From the NCBI GenBank assembly GCA_032871835.1, contig CM065296.1, positions 112,602,146-112,666,145 on the forward strand: a stretch of DNA of 64,000 nt. Reading direction: 5' to 3'. Every line of letters begins with the position of its first letter. The stretch's first letter is position 1. Shown piece after piece: positions 44,700 to 56,509 of the stretch. Both the position numbers and the translations under genes were made by a program. The notes under the pieces are model-generated. The model did not search any database and was not told the DNA's origin. It saw only the letters and a list, made by a program, of their open reading frames with translations. Origin of the DNA: Dipteronia dyeriana (Eukaryota > Streptophyta > Magnoliopsida > Sapindales > Sapindaceae).

Positions 44700-47600
44700 T
44701 CGTCATACAAAGCATTATCTTTAGTCTTGAAAACACATCATGTTTGAGCGGCTTGGTGAAAATATCAGCAACTTGATCATATGTCCTGCAAGAGATTATT
44801 TCCACCTCCTTATTCTTCACATGCTCTCTGATGAAATGATACCGCGTATCAATATGTTTGCTTCTTTCATGGAATACTGGATTCTTTGCTAGCGTAATCG
44901 CTGATCGATTGTTGATGTAGACCTCCGTGGGATTATCTTATGGAAATCCTAAGTACTGTAACACATTTCTGATCCAGATATCATGAAAAACAGCTGAGCA
45001 GGAAGCAACGTACCCTGCTTCACATGATGACAATGTCACAATGGCTTGCTTTTTGGATGACTATGTAAACGCTGTATCTCCCATAAAAAAATGTAAAGCC
45101 TATCGTGCTTTTACGTTCATCCAGATCTCTTCCCCAATCACTGTCTAAATAGCCAATCAACCTGCAATCTTCACATTTGGTATAAAATATACCATCATCA
45201 ATTGTACCTTTTATGTAGCGAAGTATCCTCTTTTCAGTCTTTAGGTGAGACTGGCCAGGAGTCTCCATGTATCTGCTGACTAGTCCAACTCCATAAAGTA
45301 TATCTGGTCTGGTACACGTCCAGTATTTCAGGCTTCTAACCAAGCTCTTGAAATAGGTTGGATCAACATCTCCTCTTTCATTCTTTCTTAACTCCAATTC
45401 TGTTTCTACTGGAGTTGTGATAGGATTACATTTTTCCATACCAAATCTCTTTAGATTTTCTTTTGCATAGATAATCTGGGAGATGAAGATACCTTTTTCG
45501 CTTTGCATAACTTCAATACCAAGAAAATGAGCCATTAGACCAATGTCAGTCATCTCAAATTCTTTCACCATTCTCAGTTTGAAATCTTCAAACGTGGTTG
45601 GATTGTTGCCGGTGAAGATCAAGTCATCAACATATAGGCATGCATATAACAAGCTTCCGTCAATCTCCTTCCTAAAATATAATCATGCTCATACATAAAT
45701 TTCTCGAATCAGTTCTCTTTAAAGTAATCATCAATCCTCATGTTCCATGCATGGGGTACTTGCTTCAAACCATATAGAGCTTTCTTTAGTCTGTAAACTT
45801 TATCTTCATTGTCTTTCTGAACATATCCAGGTGGTTGTTCCACATAGATTTCTTCTTCAAGAAACCCATTCAGGAATGCTGACTTTACGTCAAGTTGGTA
45901 AATTTTCTAACTCTTCTGGGCTGCTAACGATATTAGCAATCTGATGGTCTCTAGTCTGGAAACCGGGGTAAAGACTTCTTCGTAATCAACTCCGTCTTTC
46001 TATTTGTAGCCTTTTGCTACAAGTCTTGCCTTGTATCTTTGGACTTCTTCTTTCGCATTCCTTTTGGTCTTGTAGACCCATTTCACTTCGATGGTTTTTT
46101 GGCCTTTTGGGAGATTAGTCAACTTCCATTTCTTGATCTTTTCAATAGATCGAATCTCTTCATCCATTGCACTTCTCCATTTTCCTTCTTGGTTAACCTC
46201 TTCAAAGCTAACTGGATCACTTGTCATCAACAGACAATACAGAGTAATGTCTTCTTCTACCTATTTTGTATTTTTATACAGATCTTCTAGGCTACGAGTC
46301 CCTCTAGGCATCATATCTGAAAAATCATGTTTAATTAGTGATGGAGAATCATACCTTTATGGTGAAGGAAACCACGTTGAGGAGTCTGCTGATTTCTGGA
46401 TATTTATGGCTCTTTAGCCACTTCTTTTATCCCTTCTTCAGATATCAACTCTGCACTTCTGGAAGCTTTGTTCTGATCCCAATTCCAGGATTTATTTTCT
46501 TCAAAAATGACATCCCTGCTAAAGATCACTTTTTTGGTGATGGGGTTGTATAGCCGGTAACCCATAGTTCTATCACCGTATCCAACCAGGATACATTTTT
46601 CTCCTTTATCTTCAAGCTTTGTTCATCTTGCTTCTAGGACTTTGATATAGGCAATGGAGCCAAAAACTCTAAGGTGGCTCACACTTGGTTTGTGAGTGCT
46701 CCATGCTTCTTGAGATGTTTTTGTATCAAGACTCTTCGTAGGACATCAGTTTTGTAGATATACCGCACACAATATTGCTTTAGCCCAAAAACTCTTAGGC
46801 ATGTTTTTATCCCTTAACATGCTTCTAACCATGTTCAGGATTGTTCAATTCTTCCTTTCAGCTACACCTTTTAACTGAGGAGTATAAATTGGTGTAAACT
46901 GATGTCTGATTCCTTGTTGCTTAAGGAATTCCTGGAAATCACCTGCAGTGTATTCTTTACCTTGATCTGACCTGATCTCAGTGTTTTGATGTAGTAACCA
47001 CTTTGCTTCTCCACAAGAGTTTTGAACTCTTTAAAGTAATCAAATACTTCAGACTTCCTTTTCAGGAAATAAACCCAAGTCTTTTTGCTGTAGTCGTCAA
47101 TAAAGGTGAGGAAGTATTGATTCTGTCCATTTGATACTGGCGTCAATGGACCACACATATCCGTTTGAACGAGCTCAAATGGCATGATTGCTTTCCAATT
47201 TACCTCCTTTCCAAATCTATTTCTGTGTTGTTTACTAAGAACAAAACTTTCACATATCTCATTTGGGTGATGGATGTTTGGCAATCCTTTCACCATTTTC
47301 TTACTTCCCAATTGCTTTAAACTTTCAAAATTGAGATGTCTATACCTTATATGCCACAACCAGTCTTTGTCATCGATGATTGCTGTCAAACACCTTGGCG
47401 CATTATGATGAATTACGAGAGGGAACATCCTGTTCTTCGTTATCTAGACTCGGGTAACCAGCTTTTCTTGAGCATTTGTGATGGTGAGTTGAATATTTTG
47501 AAGGCTAATATGGTAGCCTTTCTCCAACAGTTGTCAGAGACTTAGGATGTTTGTCTTCATGTCTGGAACATAATAGACATTTGAGATGAAAGCATGATCT

Positions 47601-48090
47601 CCATTCTTTTGCTTGATCATGACATCCCCTCTTTCTTGGACAGGGATTTTAGAGAGGTCGTCAAATGAGATTTCTCAGTGAACTTTCTCATCAAGTTCAG
47701 TGAATAAGTCTTTTCTGCCAGTCATATGGTTACTGGCTCCAGAATCAAGAAACCAAACATTTTGGTTTTGATATGTTGAGTTGTGTGCCATCAATATCAA
47801 TGATTCTCCTCAACTTGTTCTTTCTCTGCAAAGTTAGAATTTTCATTTACCTTATTTGGTGGGCTTCTGCACTCGTTGCTATAGTGGCTATATTTATGGC
47901 AGTTATTGTATTGAACATTTCTTTTGTCAATGTTCGGACGGTTGTTGTACCCACTTCTTCTTCCTCGTCCTCTTTCTCATGGGACATAGTTCTGTTGTCC
48001 ACGTCTTCCTCTGTTTGTGTCTCTTCCTCCTCTGCCTCTACTCCTGGTTTTAGCATTTTCCGAACCTCTTCCACGAGATCCTCTACCTCA
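44700..48090 (-). pseudogene. Copia pol pseudogene
   Basis: On the - strand: pre-integrase and integrase (46871-47428; DWLWHIRYRHLNFESLKQLG, PFELVQTDMCGPLTPVS, FLTFIDDYSKKTWVYFLKRK), reverse transcriptase (46000-46230, KWVYKTKRNAKEEVQRYKAR; 45020-45652, YVDDLIFTG active site, EFEMTDIGLMAHFLGIEV) and RNase H (CEDCRLIGYLDSDWGRDLDE, then text near 44880-45000). Stops or shifts occur near 45660, 45915, 46000, 46870 and 47440. The HHCC zinc motif has lost one Cys (CESFVLSKQ). Confidence 0.9.
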
Positions 48091-48092
48091 TT

Positions 48093-48806
48093 CTATTCCT
48101 TGTTGTGAGGTCCCCCTTGCTCATATCTTTTTTCATTGAGGAAGAGCTTTGACTGGAGAGCTTGCTCCAATACTCTGTCGTCACTTCTTCTTGTGACTTT
48201 CTGCTCATGGGCTTGTAACAATCCCACAAGTTCTTTGGCATACATCGTCTCCAGATCTTTTATCTCTTCCGGAGCCACAACTATGAAGTCAAACTTTGGA
48301 TCTAATGATTGTAAAATTTTCTCTGAAATTCTCATGTCTGTGAGAGTTTCTCCATTTCTTCTTAGCTGATTCACAACGACCATAACTCGTGTATAGAACT
48401 CAACAATAGATTCACTAGATTTCATTCTTAGGGATTCGAACTCACCTCGTAAAGTTTGAAGACGGATCCTTTTCACTTTGTTAGCACCTTTGTAGGTTTT
48501 GAGAAGGGTGTTCCAGACATCTTTTGACGAATTAGCGGATGCTATGATCTCGAACATTGCTTCATCTAGTCCTTGATAGATTATGAACTTTGCTTTACAA
48601 TCCCTTTTTAGATCGGCTTTGAGAGTCGATATTTGAGTTTCTGTCATGGTTCCTTCAGCTTCTGGATATTCATCTTCTGTATATCCATCTTTCATAATAT
48701 CTATAACATATTGAGAGTCTAGTAGAGCTCTTATTTGTATGCACCAATTGTCATAGTTGTCTTTGGTGAGTTTCAGGATGACAACATGTGCGTTACCGTT
48801 GGCCAT
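48093..48806 (-). CDS. Copia gag (UBN2 / Tnt1-94 type)
   Basis: 237 codons starting MANGNAHVVILKLTKDNYDN, then WCIQIRALLDSQYVIDIMKD. This start and LQTLRGEFESLRMKSSESIV mark the gag domain of Tnt1/Retrofit-like Copia elements. It lies about 620 bp inside the 5' LTR. A stop follows HNKE. A zinc-knuckle-like segment, NNCHKYSHYSNEC, is found after a frame change near 47910 and lacks one Cys of CX2C. The frame is unbroken but the rest of the polyprotein is not. Confidence 0.85.
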   Translation of the reverse strand: MANGNAHVVILKLTKDNYDNWCIQIRALLDSQYVIDIMKDGYTEDEYPEAEGTMTETQISTLKADLKRDCKAKFIIYQGLDEAMFEIIASANSSKDVWNTLLKTYKGANKVKRIRLQTLRGEFESLRMKSSESIVEFYTRVMVVVNQLRRNGETLTDMRISEKILQSLDPKFDFIVVAPEEIKDLETMYAKELVGLLQAHEQKVTRRSDDRVLEQALQSKLFLNEKRYEQGGPHNKE

Positions 48807-49426
48807 TGAGATTTGAAGTGCTTAGATCTCTAATCTGGAGTCTGAATTTGTAAAATCAGGGAACACGGTTGCTTCTGGAATGGTCCAAAACCTTGGGAAC
48901 CAGTCCGAGTTTATCAAAAACCTAGTTCAGAAGCGTCTGAAACGAGCGGTCAAACTTGTTGGAAAAGTCAACCTAAAGATAACGGAATATTCCCTTGACT
49001 GACGGAATATTCCAGCCATTATAACGGCTTTAGTGACGTCAGCACCAAAAATAGTAGCGGGTCTTTAGGTCGGATTCCGGGCTGGGTCAGGCGATCAGAT
49101 GTCGGGTCGAATCTGGTACCGGGTTGACTGATCGGACTTCGGGTCGAATCCTGTTAACCGGAAGAAGAAGACAACCGGCACAGGTTGGTGGTGCGCCGAA
49201 GCTGTGGCTGCCCGTGACAACGCGTGAGTACACTCTCCAAATTAAATCGGTGCGTTTAGCCTCTATGAAACTCCGATTTTGGTGTAGTTTTCACCGTTGA
49301 ACTCTTGACGTTAAGCAGAACACTTATATGTGATCAAAAATTGATTTCGATCACTTTGATTTTCGGGCCAATTAGTCTTTGGCCTCTGTTCTTCGAATTT
49401 CTGGTTCTCTTGAGCTCTGATACCAC

Positions 49427-49736
49427 TGTTGGTGGGATGGTATGGTTGAGGTTACTTGTGGTGCACATCTGAGAGAGATTTCGAACACAAACATAATGAA
49501 AGGAGAAGTTTTTTATTTATCTCTCTAGATTTTTTACACCACTCCACACATTTTCAATACAATCTTCATCCCTTTATATAGGGAAATGAGATGAGCTAAA
49601 AAACAAACAAAATAAAATCAAAACAGCTGGTTGATGGTAGTTGGGGGTTGGCTTGTTGATTTTTTTTATGGTGGTTAAAGCCATGTGATGGCCGGTTTTA
49701 GAAGGGTGGTGGGAAGTCAAAGTTTAATTTTCAACA
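49427..49736 (-). repeat. 5' LTR of the - strand Copia element
   Basis: 310 bp, matches 44360-44671. Carries the same TATA region. Borders the primer site. Confidence 0.93.
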
Positions 49737-50261
49737 GAGACGAGATTGACAATCAAGTTAAAATCTTGAGGCTAGTAAATGATATTGATCTTGCTAAACT
49801 TCCATACCTTCATTGTATTATTAGTGAAACAACTAGATTAAGTCCTGGGGGAATTCTAGAAATGCACGAGTCCTCTGAGGATTGCAAGATGGGAGGATAC
49901 CACATCCCACGAGGCACACAATTGTTGGTGTATGGAAGGCATGTGCATAGGGACCCAGAATTATGGACAGATCAGATAGGTTCAAGCTTGAGCGGTTCCT
50001 AGAGAGCGAAGAAGAAAAAAGGGGATGTTTAAATTCATTACATTTGGTATAGGAAGAAGAAAATGCCCTGGGATAAGCTTGGCCATGAGAATCATGGCAT
50101 TGTCTATTGGGACATTGATACAGTGCTTTGACTTGGAAGAGGCTATGTATGAGAGACAAGGTCCATTAAAAACCAACATGAACAAGCTAGAGAAGATTAG
50201 GTCTCCTGAGATTGTATTTCAACCTCGCGAAGCACTAAATGAGGTCTTTGCACAACTTTGA

Positions 50262-51400
50262 TTTGGTGAGTGCACTTCTTCCGAAAAGTTTCTCTCCATG
50301 TTTTTATCTGATGCCTAATATATTAATAAAGATTTGTGACTGTGTTTGGTTTTGAATTCTAAACATAATTCCAATAACTTGTGCATATATATAGTATTTT
50401 AGTTAGTATCATGTACTATATATACTTATCAGTTATTAGTTTTGCCATATTGAAGTCTCTCAAAGTCTCTGAATTTCTTACGGTTAATGATTCCAAAACA
50501 AATGTCAAGCTGAAAAAATTATATGATTTGTGATGTAGAACAAGTGGCTGAATCCTACATGGTTTTATGGGACCATCATAAATTCAAGAATAAATGACTT
50601 TAATTGAAGAGAATCGACGAGATCTTCAGAAGTCGACACTTTTGGTGTTAAAGCACGACCTTTTTCGGTCAAATTCCATCATTTATGTCCTGAAATCGTA
50701 ATTATTTCCTTTTTGGGAAGTTTCCTTTTTAGTCATAAGTTGACTTTGACAAGCTAAAATCGCTTACCGTTAATTCCGGCTTGTTTGTGGTCGTTAGTAT
50801 ATTTTATTTCCGTAACTTTTGTGATTTTGTTATTTTTAGCAATTTTCGCTATTTTAGACAGCTTTTGATATGTAATCCCGTTTATTGTCCAATAAAGATT
50901 CGGGTTAGGGTTCTTTCATTTTAAATAGCCTTGTAAGCCGAAAAGCTCATTCAACTTATTATTCAACAAAATTTCTGAAGTTTTATCTTTATATTCTACT
51001 GGATTCCAGTTTTCATAGAAAATAGTCTAATTTCTTTTAAGTTTTCACTTCGACAATTTTCCGTATTGAAAGAATTGTGTTAAACACATTTTAACATTTT
51101 TAAGGCATTAGTGGGAGAAATCAGCACTGCATTGTCCACATTGGTTTTTTTTTTTTTTTTGCTTAACTTGGGTGTCCCACTGTCCCACAGATGGCCTCTT
51201 CAGTCTTCACTGATTTATTTTATTGGTGAATTTTATCTCCCAAACGGCTAACTCATTGATAATGGTGACAAAACCATCTAATTTTTCATCACCTTCCTGT
51301 CAATCAGCACTGATTCTCTAGAAGGCCGTACAATTTTTGGATCTTCGATCATCCTAGTAACAAGACAAAAGGAAGGGTATCCGCTTACATTTATGTATAT
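50262..51400. other. Intergenic, possibly a decayed LTR
   Basis: No gene seen. 50530-51070 has text typical of plant LTRs (GGTTAGGGTTCTTTCATTTT followed by AAATAGCC, then CATTCAACTTATTATTCAAC), but I found no partner, primer site or target duplication. A 14-T run lies near 51150. Confidence 0.35.
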
Positions 51401-51412
51401 AGAATGAGCTTT

Positions 51413-51440
<28 letters not shown>

Positions 51441-51445
<5 letters not shown>

Positions 51446-51520
51446 GGTGTTGGATTGTTTTTATCCAACATTAATAAATTTATTGTTTTTTTCAATTTTT
51501 GGTTGTGAAGACTGAAATAC
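51441..51520 (+). repeat. MULE left terminal inverted repeat
   Basis: Reads ATTAAGGTGTTGGATTG onward and pairs with the reverse of 62870-62955. Over the first 70 bp about three quarters of positions agree by eye, with the core TAAATTTATTGTTTTT identical. Confidence 0.75.
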
Positions 51521-51955
51521 CCCTCATTTATTCAATAATTGTTTAATCACTTATTTATATATATTTTCTTATCTTCTCTCTCTTTTACATCTCACGCTCT
51601 ACCGCTCTCTCTTCTTCTACATCTCATGCCTTCTACGTCTCACGCCCTACTGCTCTCTCATCTTCTCTCTTCTACTATCTCTTCTTTCTTCTACTGTCAC
51701 ACACATACAAATGTCCTTTTTTTTATCTGAAATTTTGTCTCTCTCTCTCTCTTCAATATCCCCAGCTGCTCTCTCACACCATAGTAATTTTTTTCTGAAA
51801 TTTTGTCTCCTTTCTCTTCAGTTTTCGCCATTGTTGTTAAAACTGCTGCCATTGTCTGCAAAGGCATTGAGTTTTGTATAGATTTGGTTCATATAGATTT
51901 GGTTCGAAATTTAGGGATTGGGTTTTGTATTTCACAGATTTTAGGTGAGGTTGTT

Positions 51956-54900
51956 ATGATGAATTCAGATTCTAAAGGCCCTTCTTCTAGAGGTATGTAT
52001 TAGAAACCCTATTTTTTTGTTTCATATACAAATTACAATGAATAAAGGTTGAATGAGAGGTTACCTTTGGTGTGTTTTATTGTTAAACCGTGGTGTGTTT
52101 AATTGAAATCGCTTGGTGTGTTTAATTTATTATCCACCGTGTGTTTAATTTTTTTTTCATGGTCTGTTGAATGTGGTGTTCCATTGTATTTGTAATGTTG
52201 TTTGTATAATGTGTTTAATTGTTATGCCCTGTTGTGTTTAATTTATATCCCCTGGTGTGTTTAATTTATTACCGTAGTGTGTTTAATTGGTTTTCCCTCG
52301 TGTGTTTAATTTGTTTTTTTATAGTTTGTTGAATGTGGTGTTCCATTGTATTTGCAATGTTGTTTGTATAATGTGTATAATTGGTTTGGCATGGTGTGTT
52401 TAATGTGTTATGCCCTGGTGTGTTTAATTTATTATCCCTGGTGTGTTTAATTGTTTTTCCCTCGCGTGTTTAATTTATTTTTCATGGTTTGTTGAATGTG
52501 GTGTTCCATTGTATTTGCAATGTTGTTTGTATAGTGTGTTTAATTGGTTTGACATGGTGTGTTTATTGTGTTATGCCCTGGTGTGTTTAATTTATTATCC
52601 TTGGTGTGTTTAATTGGTTTTCCCTCGCGTGTTTAATTTGTTTTTCATGGTTTGTTGAATGTGGTGTTCCATTGTATTTGCAATGTTGTTTGTATAGTGT
52701 GTTTAATTGGTTTGGCATGGTGTGTTTAATGTGTTATGCACTGGTGTGTTTAATTTATTATCCCCGGTGTGTTTAATTGGTTTTCCATCGTGTGTTAATT
52801 TTTTTTTCATGGTTTGTTGAATGTGGTGTTCCATTGTATTTGCAATGTTGTTTGTATAGTGTATTTAATTGGTTTGACATGGTGTGTTTAATGTGTTATG
52901 CCCTAGTGTGTTTAATTTATTATCACTGGTGTGTTTAATTGGTTTTCCCTCGTGTGTTTAATTTGTTTGTCATGTTTTGTTGAATGTGGTGTTCTATTGT
53001 ATTTGTAATGTTGTTTGTATAGTGCGTTTAATTGGTTTGGCATGGTGTGTTTAGTTTAGTGTGCCATGGTGTGTGTATGGTTTGTCGTGGTTTTCTTAAT
53101 GTGGTATGGTCTGGTGTGTTTCAATCGGTATGGCCTGGTGTGTTTAAACTAGTTTACCCTTGTGTGTTTAATTGGGTTATCATGCTGTGTTTAATAAGTT
53201 GCACATTGTATAATTTGTGACTTGTTTAATAAATTGTATTCTAAATGTGAGATTTTGATTTGTTGAAATGCAGAAATTGGCCCAACGAAATTGGTAATCA
53301 CCTATGGTGGCAAATGGGTGGGAAACTTTTATGAGGGTGGTTAAACAGAGTTTGTGAAAGTTTTTAGGAATTTGACATAAAGTGAGCTGTCCAGGGTTGT
53401 ACAAGGTGTTACGAATGTTGACTTAACAAGGTTTAGTATTGAGTTAAGAACTTTGGTTGATACCGGGGTTAGGCTTAGGCCAGCCCGACCGAAAATTAAA
53501 GATGATAGCAATGTGGAAATGTTGTTGTGCGATGGTGGACATGTTCCGGAGGTGTATGTTAGTGTTGTTGAGAAAATTAGTGTACAACCCGATCATTTGG
53601 GTGTTTCTATCGTTCAACCCATTTATCAAAGTTTTGTACAACAATTGACGACACAGTTTCAATCTGGTGGTGGAAGCAACAATATCTTCGGTTTTATACA
53701 AACAACTGATAATATTTTTCAAACCCCGACTGGAAACCCTGTTATTTTTAAGGACCCAACAATTAACGAGGATGAGAGTTCGATTCCAGAGTACAATTCC
53801 CATAGTGAGTATGGATTAGAGGATTTTGATAAAGATTACATTGGTGATGGTGGAATTTAGGGTGTGAATGATGAGGCAACATATCATCATGGAATGAGTT
53901 CGGATTCAACAGATTGTGGTCACAGAGGGTCTGTTCCACCGGTTTTTACTGGTCTAAGTCGAGATACATTTGAAGATGGTGGCATTAATGTTGGTCATTG
54001 ATCCGGAACTCCAGTCTCCCAACCTTGGATTATTCCCGAAGCTTTAAACTACATTTTCGAAATAGTTAGAACAGAGAAATCTAGTTCCTGTAATCGTTTA
54101 TCCAAAGGTGGGATGTTCGAAAGAAAAAAAACTTTGAAGCTAGCTTTGCAGGAGTACACACTAAAGGAGAATTTTGAAATCCGTGTTACAAGGTCATGCA
54201 CGGGTAGATATAAAGTTGGTTGCAAGGATCCCGAGTGTAAATTTCAATTCCGTATGGTTAAGATAGAAGGTGGGAATTATTAGACAGTCCGAAAATTTGA
54301 GGAAGAACATAGTTGTACAATTGATGACTTGCACAACCGTCATCGACAAGCAAGTGCATGGTTTATTGGTGAAATACTGTCATCGAAACTTACAGTTAGT
54401 GGTCGATCTTTGAAACCTAAGGAAATCATGACTGATATACAAGTGGAACACGGACTTAGTTTGCTGTATACAAAGGCATTGTGGGTAAAAGGACTTGCTG
54501 AACAAAACGTTTTTGGTTCTCTTGATCTTTCATATCGGTTGTTGCCTGCATACTGCCACGAATTGTAACGCGTCAATCATGGTACTGTAATAGCAATACA
54601 GACGAACGTTGATATAAAATTTGAATATTTGTTTATTGCTTTTAGTGCTTCACTTGTAGGGTTTCAGACGGCTATACGTCCTGCAATTTGCATTGATGTA
54701 ACTCATCTGAAGGATAGGTTTGGCGGTGTCATGTTTATTGCAGCGTGCCAAGAAACAAACAATCAAGTGTTCCCTCTTGCTTATGGTTGGAGTTATGTTA
54801 AATGCGAGGATCATGAACTTGGTTTTTAAAGGAGTTGAAAAAGGCAATAGAATGTCCTACGAATTGTATCATCATTTCCGATCGCTGTCCTGCAATCAAG

Positions 54901-56019
54901 GTATCTATGGCTAAAGAGTACCCTGAAATACCACATGGCCTCTGTGGTTTTCATATGAACAGGAACCTGAAGAACAAATTCAAAAGCCATGTTGTATGCA
55001 ATTGTTCCATGAAGCTTCTAGGGCACATAGACAAACATAGTTCTTGGAAAAGATGCGAGAGTTAAGCCATGTAAACATGCGGGCTTATGAATATTTGACG
55101 AGAGTTGGCCCTCAAAGATGGTCTCGTGCGTACTGTCTGGTTAGGCGTTATGGGGGGATGACTTCTAATATTGTGGAGTGCATGAACAATTGTTTACGGT
55201 ATGCCCGTCAGCTACCAATAACAACGTTGGTTGAGTACGTTAAATGTATGATGCAGAAATGGTTTCATGAACGTTGTGATGCCGCATCCAGAAATACAAC
55301 ATAACTGTCCAGGTGGGCTACTGAGAAATTAACCAAAAAAAATGAAACATCACATAAGTACAAGGTGCGCCCAACAGATCATGTTAATTTCAATGTGAAG
55401 GAAGGTGAGAAAGATGGCTTAGTAAACCTTTCTGAGAAAACTTGTACTTGTAAAGAATTTCAGAATGACCTATTGCCTTGTAGTCATGCATTAACTGCTA
55501 TACGGTATATATTCTACTAATACTTATATGCATTATTTGTTAATGATTAAATTTAATTATTTTCGAATGATTGTCGTTGTAGGCACTATAAAAACAATTT
55601 GGCGACTTTGTTCGGATTTCCACAAAACAAGCACCTAGTTGGAAAGCTATTATTGTCTTATATTTCCGGTTGGACACCCAAGCGAATGGATTACTCCAGA
55701 GGAAGTACGTGCAGAAGTTGTTCTTCCACTAGACTGGCGACCTCAAGCTGGTAGACCGAGAAAGAATAGGGTTTCGTCTGCAGGCGAGCATGGTCGTAAA
55801 AGTAGGTATTGTACTATATGTAAGAAATCTGGACACAACCGATAAAATTGTACAAACCCACCGGTCGATCAGCAATGCAATGTTCCCAACCCACAAACAA
55901 ATCCACGACCGCACCAACGTCGTAAGTGCAAGTCGTGTGGACAAGAGGGACACAACATAAGAACGTGTCCAACACGACTATATGATAACCCTTTGGATCT
56001 AGACAATGATGTTGAATGA
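51956..56019 (+). pseudogene. MURA-type MULE transposase
   Basis: Exon 1 51956-51992 (MMNSDSKGPSSR plus one base), intron 51993-53273 (GT..AG, phase 1), then IGPTKLVITYGGKWVGNFYE, a MuDR N-terminal region (FEIRVTRSCTGRYKVGCKDP), the catalytic domain (ICIDVTHLKDRFGGVMFIAA with the first Asp, IIISDRCPAIKVSMAKEYPE with the second, GLCGFHMNRNLKNKF, MTSNIVECMN with the Glu), a SWIM zinc finger (CTCKEFQNDLLPCSHA, 55442-55490), an intron near 55505-55582 and two C-terminal CCHC knuckles (CTICKKSGHNR, CKSCGQEGHNIRTC). It would cut and join element ends. Stops at 53342, 53378, 53858 and about 54282 and a frameshift near 54828 inactivate it. Confidence 0.9.
52060..53215 (+). repeat. 163-bp higher-order minisatellite in the MURA intron
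   Basis: The core GGTGTGTTTAATT recurs about every 20-30 bp. Superimposed is a 162-163 bp unit anchored by GTTGAATGTGGTGTTC at 52165, 52328, 52491, 52654, 52816 and 52979. Each unit holds about five cores and the phrase CCATTGTATTTGCAATGTTG. The array fills nearly the whole first intron of the transposase gene. Confidence 0.95.
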
Positions 56020-56509
56020 GGTATGTCCCCATAAAATTTTCATATCAATAAACAACTTTTGGGTTATTTTTACTAAGCTTTATATATTAGTGTCCATTGG
56101 AATAAACTGGTTCTTTATATACAACCACGTTAAAGCGCACAAATAAATCAAATGGATGGTTGCTTTTATCAAATGGATTTTGTACTTGTAATTGGATTGG
56201 AAACTACAATTACGATTTACTGTGCAAGACTTGTATTTTGGTGGTTGTATGCTGCTATCAATTGGAAAATTGTTGTGTTGCTGTCAACTTATTTTGTGTT
56301 CATGTAATTTTATTTTACGAAATGAATTTCATTAGTTAGCATATATTTTTTTAAAAAAGTACATGCAATGTGATGATTATTCAATTAAGTTAAAAAACAA
56401 AAATCTTACATAAATGAACATTCAAAAGTTGATCAAAACATATATTTGAACATAATGCAGTTTTTGAACAAACAAACAAATTAAACATGTCAATGTCTTT
56501 AAATAATTA

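Larger units (their letters stand above)
44360..49736 (-). mobile_element. Full-length Copia retrotransposon (Tnt1-like)
   Basis: 5377 bp on the - strand. LTRs 49427-49736 (5') and 44360-44671 (3') read TGTTGAAAATTAAAC...CCATCCCACCAACA on the - strand. Exact target duplication GAGAC (44355-44359 and 49737-49741). Primer-site complement CTCTGATACCA at 49415-49425; polypurine tract AATAGGGGA at 44672-44680. The LTRs differ at about 7% of positions by eye. It sits in exon 2 of the P450 pseudogene. Gag is intact over 237 codons; pol has several stops. Confidence 0.95.
37939..50261 (+). pseudogene. P450 type B pseudogene split by two retrotransposons
   Basis: Segments: 37939-38642 and 43950-44172 (exon 1), intron about 44173-44259, 44260-44359 and 49737-50261 (exon 2). 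It starts MDAMHYLGLLVSILLIII with hinge [17 protein letters not shown]. One extra A in the run at 38256-38262 shifts the frame before NLEYNHTIIAPYGDHWRMW. A Gypsy element interrupts exon 1 after FPFLRWL. After it come LTYYGEEMRPLKIHKRKDTF, a TGA in MLKL-stop-ETEPE, a damaged I-helix, and then a Copia element. The 3' part keeps LPYLHCIISETTRLSPGG (ExxR present), a 1-base loss after ELWTD, heme loop FGIGRRKCPG with Cys intact, and the ending EALNEVFAQL. Dead gene; its parts let the breaks in the other copies be located. Confidence 0.92.

Noticed and set aside
47773..48108. 111-codon + strand Ser/Val-rich frame
   Set aside because: Opposite strand of the Copia gag-pol region with a Glu-rich stretch.
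52060..53215. CRISPR-like spaced repeats
   Set aside because: The cores are 13 bp, fillers are themselves repetitive with a 163-bp period, the array lies in an intron of a plant transposon gene, and there are no cas genes.
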